A stretch of 64,000 bases of DNA from Acidobacteriota bacterium (GTDB taxonomy: Bacteria; Acidobacteriota; Blastocatellia; Pyrinomonadales; Pyrinomonadaceae), in the NCBI GenBank assembly GCA_020199835.1, contig JAIVJV010000009.1, forward strand, positions 930,001-994,000, written 5' to 3'. The notes under the pieces were generated by a model, which was given only the letters and a program-made list of their open reading frames with translations, was not told where the DNA came from and made no database searches. Made by a program: the position numbers and the translations under genes. Positions 16,289 to 27,057 of the stretch are shown here, in pieces. Numbering within the stretch: the stretch's first letter is position 1; every line of letters begins with the position of its first letter.

Positions 16289-18424
16289 ATGATTGCCCGC
16301 CTGCTCAAAGTGCTCGTGTGTTTGCTGTTGTTCGCGGTGCTTGCCGCGGCCCAACAAACACAGTCGAAGCCATCGCCATCGCCGTCACCTGACCAGCCCG
16401 AAGACATCATCAAGGTTTACACAGAGCTCCGCCAAACGGACGTGATGGTCTTCGACTCGAAGGGCCAATTCGTCGATGGTTTGACGCGCGAGAATTTCGA
16501 ATTGAAGATCGACGGCAAGCCCGCACCGATCACGTTTTTCGAACGCGTTGAAGCCGGTACGGGAAACGAAGAAGCGCAATGGCTCGCCGCGCGGGATCAA
16601 CGACCTGCGAAACCAACCGCTCCGACCAGTTACGGTCGCAAGGTGCTCTTCTTTGTTGACGACATCCACATGTCGCCGGCGAGTATCGTGCAAGCGCGCA
16701 ACCTGATCACGAAATATCTCGACTACGAACAAACCGAATACGACGAAGCGCAGATCGCGAGCGCCAGTGGCAACATCGGATTCTTTCAGCAACTCACCGA
16801 CAACAAAACAGTTCTGCGTCACGCCGTGGAAAAGCTGACGCCGTATCACCGCACCGGCAAGGACTTCGAGATTCCGCCGATGAGTTCGTATCACGCGTTT
16901 CTAATCGATCGCGGGGATACTAACGTACTCGAATATTTCGTCGATGAATTGCTCAAGCAGAACCGGTTGCTCACGCGACCGGTCGCGACTGATTTAGTGC
17001 GCGCTCGCGCAAACAACATTATGCGCCAGGCTTCGCACTGGGTACTGAAGACGCTTGGCGCGTTGGACAATGTGATTCGCGATTCGACGAACGTTCCCGG
17101 GCGCAAGGTGCTGTTCTTTATCTCCGACGGATTTCTGATCAACTCAAACTACAACGACATGAGCAACGCGATTCGGTCGCTTGCCTCAGATGCGGCGCGA
17201 GCGGGTGTCGTGATCTACTCGATCGACGCGCGCGGACTGGTCCCACCGGCAGTCGACAATAATGCTTCGGCTGATTTGTCGAACCGTTTGGTGCGCAGCA
17301 GTCAAGGCGAAATTTTTGCTTTCCAGGACCCACTTAACTCGTTAGCTGAAGACAGTGGCGGGCGACCGCTCTTCAACAACAACGATCTTTACGTTGCGGT
17401 AGATCGTGGCTTGAAGGAAACATCGTTCTACTACCTGCTCGGCTGGACGCCCGAACGGACAGACGATGGTCCAACAAAGGTTCGCAAGCTTGAAGTCTTC
17501 GTGATCGGCCGGCCCGATTTGAAAGTGCGCGTGCGTAAGGGAGCTTTTACTCTCGATCCCGCAGCGGCAAAAACCGCGAAGCGATCCGAATCCGAGAAGA
17601 CACAAACGCTTGTCGCGAAGTTGCAGCATGCGTTGGCTGCGAGTGGTCCATCGCGCGAGATCCCCGTGTCGGTCGCGTTGAGTTATGTCGACACGCCTGA
17701 GAAAGGGCCATCGTTGAGTGTGGTGATGGAGATTCCCATCGAAGCGTTGTCGTCCGACGTTCAGGCCGAGAAGCCTTCGACGAGTGTTGACTTCGCAGGC
17801 GCGGTATTCGATCGAGAAGGAAAGTCGACGACCACATTCGGTCAAAACGTTAAGCTGGCTGAAGCGTTGAAGAGGGGTGGAAGGAAACTGACTTACACGC
17901 ACACAGTTTTTCCGCGACCGGGTTTGTACCAGGTTCGAGTGGCAGCGCGTGATGCGCTATCAGGAAGAGTCGGTACAGCGAAGTCGTGGATTCAAATTCC
18001 GGATCTGAGTGCGAAGAAACTAACGCTCAGTAGTCTCGTTGTTGGTGAACGTCCGTCATCGAACGCAGATGTTAGCGCGGGACCGTTGTTCTCGAATCAA
18101 GTTCCTTTGAACGTTGCGCGTCGCTTTAAATCGGACTCGTTTTTACGCTGTCTCGTGTTTGTTTACAACGCGACACGCACGCAACCTGATCGGCTGACTG
18201 ACATCGCGATCCAGGTACAGGTTTTGCGCAACAACAAACCCGTCATCACGACGCCGCTCAAGCCCGTCGCGGCGCAGTCCGGCCACGATCACGATCGTCT
18301 TCCTTACGCGACCGAGGTCTCGCTGAAAGGGCTCGCGCCGGGCCGGTACACTCTGAGCATCACGGCGATCGACCGGGCAGCGAAGACAAGCGCGTCGGAA
18401 CAAGTGCGCTTCGACGTGCAGTAG
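16289..18424 (+). CDS. Secreted VWFA-related acidobacterial protein
   Basis: A 711-residue protein with signal peptide (MIARLLKVLVCLLLFAVLAAA). After a Pro/Ser linker comes the conserved block DVMVFDSKGQFVDGLTRENF (about residues 50-69), and then the VWFA-type core (VLFFVDDIHMS near 120; RKVLFFISDGF near 270). The C-terminal 280 residues look beta-rich. This architecture is the VWFA-related domain family expanded in Acidobacteriota. It probably acts in the periplasm or on the surface in protein binding; no MIDAS DxSxS is obvious, so metal binding is uncertain. It starts 44 bp after the methyltransferase. Confidence 0.85.
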   Translation: MIARLLKVLVCLLLFAVLAAAQQTQSKPSPSPSPDQPEDIIKVYTELRQTDVMVFDSKGQFVDGLTRENFELKIDGKPAPITFFERVEAGTGNEEAQWLAARDQRPAKPTAPTSYGRKVLFFVDDIHMSPASIVQARNLITKYLDYEQTEYDEAQIASASGNIGFFQQLTDNKTVLRHAVEKLTPYHRTGKDFEIPPMSSYHAFLIDRGDTNVLEYFVDELLKQNRLLTRPVATDLVRARANNIMRQASHWVLKTLGALDNVIRDSTNVPGRKVLFFISDGFLINSNYNDMSNAIRSLASDAARAGVVIYSIDARGLVPPAVDNNASADLSNRLVRSSQGEIFAFQDPLNSLAEDSGGRPLFNNNDLYVAVDRGLKETSFYYLLGWTPERTDDGPTKVRKLEVFVIGRPDLKVRVRKGAFTLDPAAAKTAKRSESEKTQTLVAKLQHALAASGPSREIPVSVALSYVDTPEKGPSLSVVMEIPIEALSSDVQAEKPSTSVDFAGAVFDREGKSTTTFGQNVKLAEALKRGGRKLTYTHTVFPRPGLYQVRVAARDALSGRVGTAKSWIQIPDLSAKKLTLSSLVVGERPSSNADVSAGPLFSNQVPLNVARRFKSDSFLRCLVFVYNATRTQPDRLTDIAIQVQVLRNNKPVITTPLKPVAAQSGHDHDRLPYATEVSLKGLAPGRYTLSITAIDRAAKTSASEQVRFDVQ

Positions 18425-18641
18425 CGTTCAAGTCCTGCCTCAAGCCCCCTTGAAGCCTTCTCCAAGTATTCGGAGAACTATCCAAATTTGTAAATAAGGT
18501 AAAGATCCCAGCTACGCATTCCTGAGCCAAAATGGCAGGTCTCTGCCACCCCGCCTCCGGCATATCGTTTGCACCAACGAAATTTCGGTTAATCACGCAG
18601 ATTTCACCCTTCAGCTGTAACTACAACAACACGCGGAATTC

Positions 18642-18649
18642 CGGAGGAG
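18642..18649 (+). promoter_or_regulatory. Shine-Dalgarno that fixes the Oar-like receptor start
   Basis: GGAGGAG lies 6-7 bp before ATG 18655 and decides against the in-frame upstream ATG at 18532. The rest of the 230-bp gap after the VWFA gene has a weak TTCTCC/GGAGAA hairpin near 18456-18475 and no clear promoter. Confidence 0.7.
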
Positions 18650-18654
18650 CCAAA

Positions 18655-21600
18655 ATGAGGAGATTTTCTTTTTCGCCACGCACTCTCTCAGCTACTCGAC
18701 GGATCGCCTACCGCTTTTGGTTGGTGAGTGTCGCCGTAGCTTTGACCTGCTGGCTCGCTCTACCTGTAATGGCGCAAAGCACCACAGGCAGCCTTACAGG
18801 ATTCGTAACCGACCCTCAAGGCGCCATAGTTTCAGGCGCTACCGTTACGCTCACGCACAGTGAGACGAGAGTCGAAACCCGCACCACATCGAACGATCAA
18901 GGAGAGTTTGTCTTTCCGTCAGTGCCACCAGGGAGATATGCACTTGGTGTTGAAGCCACTAACTTTAAGAAGGCACTCGCGACAGATCTGGTGATCGAAG
19001 TGGGTAAGGCCTCCCGTACAACTGTCGTTCTTGAGGTTGGTTCTGTCACTGAACAAGTAACCATTACCGCAACCCAGGACATCGTCAACTCTTCGAGTCC
19101 GACGCTTACGAGTGTTATCAACACTCGCCAAGTGCAAGACCTGCCGCTGCCCACGAGAAATCCTCTCGACCTGGCTGGTCTGCAACCGGGCGTCGCCGTT
19201 ACCGGAACTGACAATCGTGGTTCATCCATCAGCGGTCTTCGTCAGACCTCCGTCCATTTAACTCAGGACGGTATCAACGCGATGGACAACTTCGTGAAGA
19301 CCAGTTCCCTATTCGCCATCAGCGCGCCGTCGCTAAATTCGACAAGTGAATTTGCCATCACCACCGGAACCAACGAATCGAGTTCCGGACGCGGTGTGGG
19401 CCAGGTTCGGCTTGTAACCAAAGGCGGCACGAACGACTTCCATGGCGATGTGTTCTATCTCAATCGCAACGACTATTTCCAGGCCAACACTTTCTTCAAC
19501 AACCTGACCAATACCCCGCGTGCACGTCAGAACCAGCACTTCTTTGGCTTTGCGTTGGGTGGTCCAATGTTCGCCCCCCGGTTTGGTGAAGGTGGCCCGG
19601 CAATTTGGAACGGACGCGATCGCGCGTTCTGGTTCTTTTCCTACGAAGGTTTTCGCGAGAACTTCTCGGCCACGCGAAACCGCACCGTGCTCACGCCGGA
19701 AGCGAGAAGCGGAATCTTCCGTTACAACGGCGCGAACGGTGCGCTGACGTCAGTCAACCTGTTGACGATTGGCAACGCGGGCACGATCAACCCGATCACG
19801 GCTGCGCAACTCAACGCGATGCCATTGCCGAACAACACTCTGGTTGGTGATAGCCTCAATACAGCGGGCTTTCGCTATAACGTGACCGGCAAGGACGTCA
19901 ACGACAAGTATGTGTTCCGTTACGATCACGTGCTGGTCCAGGATTCCGGCGCCGGTTCTCACAAAGTTGAATTTGTGTACAACCGTGCATCATTTAATCT
20001 GTCTCCCGATACGTTCAATGGACTCGAAGCGCCGTTCCCAGGTGGTATTGACGCCTTCCAGGCTTCTACGAGATCGTTGGCAACCGTCGCGCTACATTCG
20101 ACGTTTGGCAGCATCACGAACGAAGTTCGCTATGGCCGTCAGTGGGCGCCGGTTGCCTTCTTGAGATCCGGTTCGCCCTCCAGCCCGTTCCATACCTCGT
20201 TCGCCTCAGTCACGAGCTTCGACAACGCGTTCATGAGTCAGGGGCGTGAGGTAACGGTGACTCAGTGGATCGACAACATGGCCATTCCCAAGGGAGCGCA
20301 TACGTTCCGCATGGGAGCTGACTATCAACAGATATTCGCTGACACGTTCAATGACGCCGGTATTCACCCGACGATCACGCTCGGAACGAACAGCTTGAAC
20401 AACAGCGGTATTACCACGGCGGATTTCCCGAACTTGCCTGCGGGCGCGAACGGAACTGCCATCGTGACTCGCGCGACTAACGTGTTCGCGGACGTCACTG
20501 GTTTCCTCGCGTCTGCTGCGGCGACCTTTAACGTCAGCAGTCCGGACTCCGGATTTGTGCCGGGCTTCACCCGTGCTCGTATCTTGAGGCAACGTGACCT
20601 CGCGCTCTACGTTCAGGATCAATGGCGCGCGCGATCGAACCTGTCGCTGAACTTTGGCTTGCGCTGGGATTACCAGGGCGTACCGACGGTTCCTAACGGA
20701 TTGGCGATTCAGGTCACCAACGTGAACGACATTTTCGGCGTCTCTGGAGGACCAAACAACCTCTTTAATCCAAATGCGCCCGCCGGAGCAGCTCCAGCCA
20801 AGGCGACCCTGGATTTTGTCAGCGGCGACACTGGCAGAGGCCTGTGGAACAACGATTGGAATAACTTTGCTCCGTTCTTCGGGTTTGCTTACTCGCCCGA
20901 TTTCAAGAGCGGTTTCCTCGGGAAGGTTTTCGGACCGACCGGTACGAGTTCGATCCGCGGCGGCTACTCGATTAGCTACCTGCATGACGGCTTCACGGTC
21001 GTGAGCAATGCGCTCGGCGTTGGTACCACTAACCCGGGTCTCATTCAGACCTCGGCCAACACTACACCGACGGGCGTGCTCAGTGGAGGAGGTGTCCCCT
21101 TGACGACGCCGACTTTCACGATGCCGATTACGGATCGTCAGAACTTCCTGGCCAATCCGAACAATAGCTTGTGGGCCATCACTCCTGACCTGCGTATCCC
21201 TTATGTGCAGCAGTGGTCATTTGGTTACGAGCGTGAGATTACTCGCAACATGGCGTTTGAAGTCCGCTATGTCGCCAACCGTGCAGTGAAGGTGTGGCGC
21301 GCGAATAATTTCAACGAAGTTAATATTTTCGAGAACGGGTTCCTCAATGAATTCCTGAATGCGCAAAAGAACCTTGCAGCCCGCGGAGGCACGAGCTTCG
21401 CGCCGGGTTGTGCTACTTGCGTGCCCACGCCATTGCTCGACAAGTTTTTCGCAGGTCTGGCTTCAGGTAGCGCTTATACCAACGCTGCCTTCATTCAGAA
21501 CCTGTCGCAAAACAACGTCGGCACGATGGCGAATACCCTGGCGTTCTCAACGACGTACAGAGCAAACCGCGAGCTTGCCGCGAACGGCATTCCCGCGAAT

Positions 21601-22473
21601 TTCTTTGTCGCCAATCCGAACGCCAACGGCATCACGCTTCTCGGCAACGACTCCATGTCCAACTATCACTCGCTGCAAGCTGAGGTTCGCCGAAGATTCT
21701 CCGGCGGTCTTCAGTTCCAGGCTGACTACACGTTCAGCAAGGCGCTGACGGATGCTGCCGGCGCTTTCGGTAACAACCAGAGCGACTTGACCTCCTGGAG
21801 GACGCTGCGAGACAAGGAATTGGATTACATGCGATCCAACCAGGATCAGACGCACCGCTTCGTATTCAACTCGATCTACGACATTCCGATCGGCCGAGGT
21901 CGCCGCTATTTGAGCGATACCAACGGATTCGTGGATCGTGTTGTCGGCGGCTGGACGGTAGGCACAATCGCGGTTTGGGCAACTCGTCCACCATGGTTCA
22001 TCTCTTCGAACCGTACCACCGTTAACCAGTTCAACGCTGGCAACAACCCGGCGCAGTTGCTTGGCATCAGCTTCGAGGAGTTCAAGAAGAACTTAGGCGT
22101 TTTCCGTCATTCGACGGGTGTCTACTTCATTAACCCCGAGTTGCTGAATATCACGACGAATGCGAACGGCCAGTTTGTGAGTTCGCAGATTAAGCCGGGA
22201 TTGCTCGGTTCTCCGCCGCCGGGCTCCTTCGGTAACTTCCCGATCAACTCACTTAACGGTCCGCGTTACTTCAACATCGACGCGAGCCTCGTGAAGCGGA
22301 TTCCGATTACTGAAACAGTCAAGGGCGAACTGAAGACGACGTTCATCAACGTTTTGAACAACCCGAACTTCATCTACAACGGTAACGTCTTTGACTCGAC
22401 CGCCTTCGGACGCATTACGGCGACGAGTGGAAATCCACGCATTATCCACTTCACGCTCAAAGTCACCTGGTAG
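18655..22473 (+). CDS. Oar-like TonB-dependent receptor with carboxypeptidase-regulatory N-terminus
   Basis: A 1272-residue outer-membrane protein. The signal peptide ends near PVMAQS (about residue 42). Residues about 45-130 are the Ig-like carboxypeptidase-regulatory domain (GSLTGFVTDPQGAIVSGATV). The plug follows (INTRQVQDLPLPTRNPLDL, about 160-180), then a long beta-barrel. The chain ends in an aromatic residue (HFTLKVTW), as expected for outer-membrane barrels. Such Oar-like receptors import large or polymeric substrates, or export proteins, with TonB-ExbBD energy; the ligand is unknown. It is followed by a strong terminator, so it is probably monocistronic. Confidence 0.9.
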   Translation: MRRFSFSPRTLSATRRIAYRFWLVSVAVALTCWLALPVMAQSTTGSLTGFVTDPQGAIVSGATVTLTHSETRVETRTTSNDQGEFVFPSVPPGRYALGVEATNFKKALATDLVIEVGKASRTTVVLEVGSVTEQVTITATQDIVNSSSPTLTSVINTRQVQDLPLPTRNPLDLAGLQPGVAVTGTDNRGSSISGLRQTSVHLTQDGINAMDNFVKTSSLFAISAPSLNSTSEFAITTGTNESSSGRGVGQVRLVTKGGTNDFHGDVFYLNRNDYFQANTFFNNLTNTPRARQNQHFFGFALGGPMFAPRFGEGGPAIWNGRDRAFWFFSYEGFRENFSATRNRTVLTPEARSGIFRYNGANGALTSVNLLTIGNAGTINPITAAQLNAMPLPNNTLVGDSLNTAGFRYNVTGKDVNDKYVFRYDHVLVQDSGAGSHKVEFVYNRASFNLSPDTFNGLEAPFPGGIDAFQASTRSLATVALHSTFGSITNEVRYGRQWAPVAFLRSGSPSSPFHTSFASVTSFDNAFMSQGREVTVTQWIDNMAIPKGAHTFRMGADYQQIFADTFNDAGIHPTITLGTNSLNNSGITTADFPNLPAGANGTAIVTRATNVFADVTGFLASAAATFNVSSPDSGFVPGFTRARILRQRDLALYVQDQWRARSNLSLNFGLRWDYQGVPTVPNGLAIQVTNVNDIFGVSGGPNNLFNPNAPAGAAPAKATLDFVSGDTGRGLWNNDWNNFAPFFGFAYSPDFKSGFLGKVFGPTGTSSIRGGYSISYLHDGFTVVSNALGVGTTNPGLIQTSANTTPTGVLSGGGVPLTTPTFTMPITDRQNFLANPNNSLWAITPDLRIPYVQQWSFGYEREITRNMAFEVRYVANRAVKVWRANNFNEVNIFENGFLNEFLNAQKNLAARGGTSFAPGCATCVPTPLLDKFFAGLASGSAYTNAAFIQNLSQNNVGTMANTLAFSTTYRANRELAANGIPANFFVANPNANGITLLGNDSMSNYHSLQAEVRRRFSGGLQFQADYTFSKALTDAAGAFGNNQSDLTSWRTLRDKELDYMRSNQDQTHRFVFNSIYDIPIGRGRRYLSDTNGFVDRVVGGWTVGTIAVWATRPPWFISSNRTTVNQFNAGNNPAQLLGISFEEFKKNLGVFRHSTGVYFINPELLNITTNANGQFVSSQIKPGLLGSPPPGSFGNFPINSLNGPRYFNIDASLVKRIPITETVKGELKTTFINVLNNPNFIYNGNVFDSTAFGRITATSGNPRIIHFTLKVTW

Positions 22474-22498
22474 TTCATTAGCAGTTGAATTACACCGG

Positions 22499-22530
22499 GG
22501 AGCGACTCGCAAGAGTCGCTCCTCTTTTTT
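22499..22530 (+). terminator. Intrinsic terminator of the first Oar-like receptor
   Basis: A perfect 10-bp stem (GGAGCGACTC / GAGTCGCTCC) with a GCAA loop is followed directly by TCTTTTTT. It lies 26 bp after the stop codon. Confidence 0.9.
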
Positions 22531-22604
22531 ATGTGAGCTTTGCGCAACTGGCTTTATACTGCTCGACGAAGTCCGATGAGCCTTCCCGCGCTGTTCACTG
22601 ATTG

Positions 22605-24680
22605 ATGTCAACCGCAGCATTGTCGCCAGGTCAACTTCCGTTGGCGCCACTCGGCGCTGGCGATCTAATCGACCGTGCCGTCAGGTTGTATCGCCGGCAT
22701 TTGTTTGTACTCATCAGGACCGCCGCGCCTCCGATGATCATCGCGGCCGCGGGCTGGATCGTCTTCTCACTCAGCATTCAGCGCGTTTTCATCACGCAGG
22801 ACACAGACGAACTTTTTATTTACATTCTGCTCAGCATCCTCTCGTTCAGCGCGATGATGGGTGGTTATCTCTTCACACTGGTCGTGATGGGAGGAGCAAC
22901 ACGCACACTCGTCGCCCACTTGCTGCGCAACGAACCGGTTACGGCTCGCGCTACCTACGCGGCGGTGCGCGCGCGTTTCTGGGGATTGTTGGGAGCGTCG
23001 TTCATCGTTCTGATCTGGATCGCGATCTCGCTCAGCGCGGTGTGGGTCGTCTGGTATGTGTTGTTGCTAATGATGATGATGGCGGTGTTTTTGTCGAGCG
23101 TTGTTTCGACGTGGCTCGCGATCATCGTCGGAATTATCGGAGGAGTGCTCGCTACCGGAATTGGTCTGTGGTTGTTCTTCTTTATCGTGGGCCGTGTGGC
23201 TTACGTGCCGCAGGTAATGCTCGTAGAAGGCAAGGGCGTGTTCGAAGCCTTCAGCCGCAGCTTCTCGCTGGCGCGCGGCAATGTGCGGCGCTTGATGGCG
23301 ATGACGCTCTTCACGACTTTCGCTACTTATTCCGCGTTGATGATTCTGCTGCTGCCGCTCGGCTGGTACGGTTATCTCAGCGGCGTGGATCCGCTCAACT
23401 CGACACAATGGCCCGCGTGGTATTCGATCGCTTACAGCGTGCTTGGTCCATTAAGCTCGATTCTATTGACTCCGGTCTGGATGCTCGGGCTCTCGCTGCT
23501 TTATGTTGACGAGCGTGTGCGGCACGAAGGTTACGACATCGAGTTGATGGCCGCGCGGCAGCTCGGTGAGTTACCGGACGTTAACGTTTCGTCTCCCCTC
23601 GGAACGGCGCTATCGTCGATCTCGGGTAAATTGCCGCCACCCACAGCAGTCACCCATCTTGCGTTAGCCGCGGTTCTCTTGCTTGTTCCGGCTGTTACTA
23701 AGGCCGACACGATTTCAGACGCGGATTATCAGAACAAATTGCAACAGGCCGTCAGCGCTTTGGAGAGTATGCAAGCGATCGAAGAAGCGGAAACTCCTTA
23801 TTACAATCAGAACGAATTCGCCGGCACACTTGCCAAGGTTCGTGAAGCTTTGCCAGAGCAGCAGCAGGTGCAGGCTGGTAACGAAGTTTGCAACGTTGAT
23901 AACACGTGGGTACACGCGGCGTTGAAAGATCTCGAAGCTGCCTCGCCCGAAGATCGAGCAGACAAGCTGACTCATCTTGTTGAGCGTCTCAAAGCGATTG
24001 AAGAACGAGTTGCATACGAACGACGAGCAGCGATGGCAGCGGACAGCAAGGCCAACAGCAAAGAGAAACTCGAAGGGATTCTCGCGCGTCCCGAATACAC
24101 AACGCAGCCGAAGGGCACTAACGCGTTGACGCGGCTGCTCCAGGATTTCATTCGCTGGCTCCAGCAGTTTTTGCCTGAGCCGGTGCAGGTAAAACCAGGC
24201 CGCTCGAGCTGGTTAACCGGAGTTGCGCAGGTTGCGGTGATTCTCGTTGCGCTGCTCATCGTCTTGTACGTGGCGAGGATCTTGTCGCGGCGATTTCGAC
24301 GCACGCGCAAGAAGCGCGCGCCGAAAAAACGCGGAGCGCGCATTGTGCTCGGCGAGCAACTAAAGCCCGAAGACACCGCCACCGATTTATTGTCGGAAGC
24401 AGAAGCGCTCGCACGCCGTGGCGAACTCCGCGCCGCAATTCGCAAAGCGTACATCGCTCTGCTGGTAGAGTTGGGCGATCGCAAAGTGATCACTCTCGAG
24501 CAGCATAAAACCAATCGCGATTATTTGAACGCCGTCAGAAGCAGTCCGGTCCTGCATTCAACCATGCGCGGGCTGACCGATAGTTTCGAACTCCATTGGT
24601 ACGGCTTTGCGGAAGCCACGGAAAATGACTGGAACAATTTCCGCTCGCGTTATAAGCAGGCCCTGCAAACGCAAAACTAA
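22605..24680 (+). CDS. Polytopic membrane protein with C-terminal DUF4129
   Basis: A 691-residue protein. The first 300 residues contain about six membrane helices like the glycerophosphodiesterase-membrane/YciC-type domain (APLGAGDLIDRAVRLYRRH at the start). A further hydrophobic segment at about 348-365 precedes a soluble helical stretch (about 370-530), then a helix at about 545-565, a basic linker, and the DUF4129 domain (about 600-691, EALARRGELRAAIRKAYIAL). The start may also be TTG 22602. DUF4129 proteins accompany MoxR/DUF58/DUF4350 modules, as here. The fusion of the two membrane modules is the notable point. A -10-like TATACT lies at 22555-22560. Confidence 0.8.
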   Translation: MSTAALSPGQLPLAPLGAGDLIDRAVRLYRRHLFVLIRTAAPPMIIAAAGWIVFSLSIQRVFITQDTDELFIYILLSILSFSAMMGGYLFTLVVMGGATRTLVAHLLRNEPVTARATYAAVRARFWGLLGASFIVLIWIAISLSAVWVVWYVLLLMMMMAVFLSSVVSTWLAIIVGIIGGVLATGIGLWLFFFIVGRVAYVPQVMLVEGKGVFEAFSRSFSLARGNVRRLMAMTLFTTFATYSALMILLLPLGWYGYLSGVDPLNSTQWPAWYSIAYSVLGPLSSILLTPVWMLGLSLLYVDERVRHEGYDIELMAARQLGELPDVNVSSPLGTALSSISGKLPPPTAVTHLALAAVLLLVPAVTKADTISDADYQNKLQQAVSALESMQAIEEAETPYYNQNEFAGTLAKVREALPEQQQVQAGNEVCNVDNTWVHAALKDLEAASPEDRADKLTHLVERLKAIEERVAYERRAAMAADSKANSKEKLEGILARPEYTTQPKGTNALTRLLQDFIRWLQQFLPEPVQVKPGRSSWLTGVAQVAVILVALLIVLYVARILSRRFRRTRKKRAPKKRGARIVLGEQLKPEDTATDLLSEAEALARRGELRAAIRKAYIALLVELGDRKVITLEQHKTNRDYLNAVRSSPVLHSTMRGLTDSFELHWYGFAEATENDWNNFRSRYKQALQTQN

Positions 24681-24686
24681 TCGACG

Positions 24687-26078
24687 ATGCGCCAGCGACT
24701 CACAATCATCCTGACGTTCGTCGTAATCATCGGCGCGCTCGTTATCCTCAACACGATCACGTACGTCAAGGAAGAGCAACTTCCGGACTCGGAAGTTGTT
24801 CCGAATCGCTCCACGTATCACTCAGGACCAACCGGCACACGCGCGCTGCACGATTTTTTGAGCGAGTCGGGTTACAAGGTGATGCGTTGGCGCGACGCGC
24901 CGGAAAAGTTGTTGGGCGAAACGGGTGAGAGCGTCGCGACTTTCGTCGTGATCGGATCCACGCGGTTGCCCTTTAGCGAGGAACAACTCCAGGCGTTGCG
25001 GCAATGGATTGCCCGCGGCGGCTGTTTCGTTCTAATCGATCGCGAACCAATACAAGCGGGAATGAGCGACTGGTCCATCACCGCGCTCGCTACTGAGTTT
25101 CCTGCCTTTGAGACCGATCCGGCCGACGCGACTCAGATGACTGAAAACGTCACGCCGGCAGCGCCGGTCCAACCCACAGGATTAACGCACAACGTCTCAA
25201 CAATCCTGCCGTCGCGGTTTGCGTCGAGGATTATGATCAATCCCGCGACCAAAAAAGAAGAAGATGCCAAAAAGGAAGAGGTGACGGAAGACCACGTTTT
25301 CGAGGATTTTGAGGACGAGCCGCCGCCGCCGCCGCCGGCAGTCATCGCCGAGTCTGATAAAGCCGCGACAGTGTCTTACGCTCCCGTCGTGCACATCGCC
25401 GATAAAAGCGGCGCGCTGCTCGTTGATTACCTTTACGGCCGCGGCCGTGTGCTTCTTTTGAGCGATCCTTACATCGTCACCAACACCGGCATTCGCGCCA
25501 ACGACAATCTGCAACTCGCCATCAACGTGCTCACGACTCACGACGGCTTGATCGCGTTCGACGAATATCATCAGGGTCGTGGCATCACGCGCAATGCCTT
25601 CGCGAGTTACTTTTCCGGGACGCCTGTTCTCGCGATCGCGGCGCAGATTGTTTTGCTGGTGCTGCTGGTTCTCTGGACCAACGCACGGCGTTTCGGACGG
25701 CCCCTGCCTTTGCCGTATGTCGATCGCCGGTCCAGCCTCGAGTTTGTCGCGTCGATGGCGGAATTGCAGGAGCGTTCGCGCGCGTTTGATCTGGCGATCG
25801 AAAACATCTACGCGCGCACGCGGCGTGTGCTCGCGCGTTACGCCGGCGTTGACTACAACAGTCCTCGTTCCGAGATCGCGGCGCGAGTCGCGGCACGCTC
25901 AAACATCGACGCACATCAGCTCGAAACGCTGATGAGACAATGCGAAGACACGATCAACGGTGAACCGATTCACTGGCGACAGGCGATAGATCTCGTCAAG
26001 CGACTGCGCGCGGTAGAAAGAAAGCTCGGCTTGCGCATGCGTACCCGTGACGCACGTCAAGCCGCTGAAAATATCTGA
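24687..26078 (+). CDS. DUF4350 membrane protein of the MoxR module
   Basis: A 463-residue protein with one N-terminal membrane helix ([20 protein letters not shown]) and a DUF4350 extracytoplasmic domain ([21 protein letters not shown] to about residue 120). A low-complexity acidic/Pro linker follows ([14 protein letters not shown], about 205-220), then a second helix (about 315-335) and a helical cytoplasmic C-terminus. DUF4350 has a glutamine-amidotransferase-like (GATase1) fold in related families. It starts 6 bp after the DUF4129 gene and is followed 25 bp later by the MoxR gene: one operon. Confidence 0.82.
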   Translation: MRQRLTIILTFVVIIGALVILNTITYVKEEQLPDSEVVPNRSTYHSGPTGTRALHDFLSESGYKVMRWRDAPEKLLGETGESVATFVVIGSTRLPFSEEQLQALRQWIARGGCFVLIDREPIQAGMSDWSITALATEFPAFETDPADATQMTENVTPAAPVQPTGLTHNVSTILPSRFASRIMINPATKKEEDAKKEEVTEDHVFEDFEDEPPPPPPAVIAESDKAATVSYAPVVHIADKSGALLVDYLYGRGRVLLLSDPYIVTNTGIRANDNLQLAINVLTTHDGLIAFDEYHQGRGITRNAFASYFSGTPVLAIAAQIVLLVLLVLWTNARRFGRPLPLPYVDRRSSLEFVASMAELQERSRAFDLAIENIYARTRRVLARYAGVDYNSPRSEIAARVAARSNIDAHQLETLMRQCEDTINGEPIHWRQAIDLVKRLRAVERKLGLRMRTRDARQAAENI

Positions 26079-26103
26079 CGAAAAGAGGTCAACTGCGAAA
26101 CGA

Positions 26104-27057
26104 ATGTCCGAAATCGTCTTCTCCACTGTCTCCCACATAAAGAATGAGTTGCAAAAGGTCATCGTCGGCCAGGACGACGCGATCGAACAGATCCTGATCG
26201 CGGTGCTCGCCGAAGGCCATGCACTCATCGAAGGCGTCCCGGGCACGGCGAAGACCTTAACTGTCAAAACGCTGTCGCGCATCGTCAATGCGAGCTTCAG
26301 TCGTATTCAGTTCACTCCGGATCTGATGCCTTCGGACATTACGGGCACTAACGTTTTCAATATCGCGAACTCGACTTTCAACCTGCGGCGCGGCCCGGTC
26401 TTTACGGACATCCTGCTCGCAGACGAGATCAATCGCACGCCTCCAAAAACTCAAGCCGCGTTGCTCGAGGCGATGGAAGAACGGCAGGTCACGATCGATG
26501 GCGACGCGTATCCACTCTCGCCGATCTTCACCGTGCTGGCGACGGAGAATCCGATCGAGTACGAAGGAACGTATCCGTTACCCGAAGCGCAACTCGATCG
26601 CTTTCAGTTGAAGATAGTGTTGGGTTATCCAGCGGAAGACGCAGAGCGCGAGGTAGTGGCACGTTGGGATGCGGGGTTCAATGCGAAGCGATTGGATCAA
26701 GTTAACATTGAGCCGCTGAGCGATCCCACCGCGATTCTTCATTGTCGTGCGGCGGTGACGCGCGCGCGCATGGAGCCGGGCGTGCAGCACTACGCGGTTG
26801 ATCTGGTGCGACGTACGCGTGCGCATCCGTTCGTGCATTACGGAGCGAGCCCACGCGCTTCGGTCGCGTTGCTTTTGTGTTCGAAGGCACTGGCTGCGAT
26901 GCGCGGCCGGGAGTTTGTAACACCTGATGACGTGCGCGACGTGGTGTTGCCGGTGCTGCGTCACCGTTTGACGCTGCGTGCCGAGGCCGAACTCGACGGC
27001 GTAACGGCTGACGCGGTGATCAGCGACATCCTGCGGGCGGCGGAAGTGCCTCGTTAG
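26104..27057 (+). CDS. MoxR-family AAA+ ATPase
   Basis: A 317-residue AAA+ chaperone-like ATPase with Walker A GVPGTAKT (about residues 46-53), Walker [12 protein letters not shown], sensor [21 protein letters not shown] and a C-terminal lid. I choose ATG 26104 ([17 protein letters not shown]) because known MoxR proteins begin close to this segment; the frame is open from GTG 26047, inside the DUF4350 gene. MoxR ATPases act with VWA/DUF58 partners in maturation or envelope-stress systems. Here the DUF58 partner is 5.2 kb away, beyond a receptor and a TPR gene. Confidence 0.92.
   Translation: MSEIVFSTVSHIKNELQKVIVGQDDAIEQILIAVLAEGHALIEGVPGTAKTLTVKTLSRIVNASFSRIQFTPDLMPSDITGTNVFNIANSTFNLRRGPVFTDILLADEINRTPPKTQAALLEAMEERQVTIDGDAYPLSPIFTVLATENPIEYEGTYPLPEAQLDRFQLKIVLGYPAEDAEREVVARWDAGFNAKRLDQVNIEPLSDPTAILHCRAAVTRARMEPGVQHYAVDLVRRTRAHPFVHYGASPRASVALLLCSKALAAMRGREFVTPDDVRDVVLPVLRHRLTLRAEAELDGVTADAVISDILRAAEVPR

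Noticed and set aside
20206..20985. 259-codon minus-strand frame inside the first Oar-like receptor
   Set aside because: Antisense to a continuous beta-barrel coding region; Arg/Val-rich shadow product.
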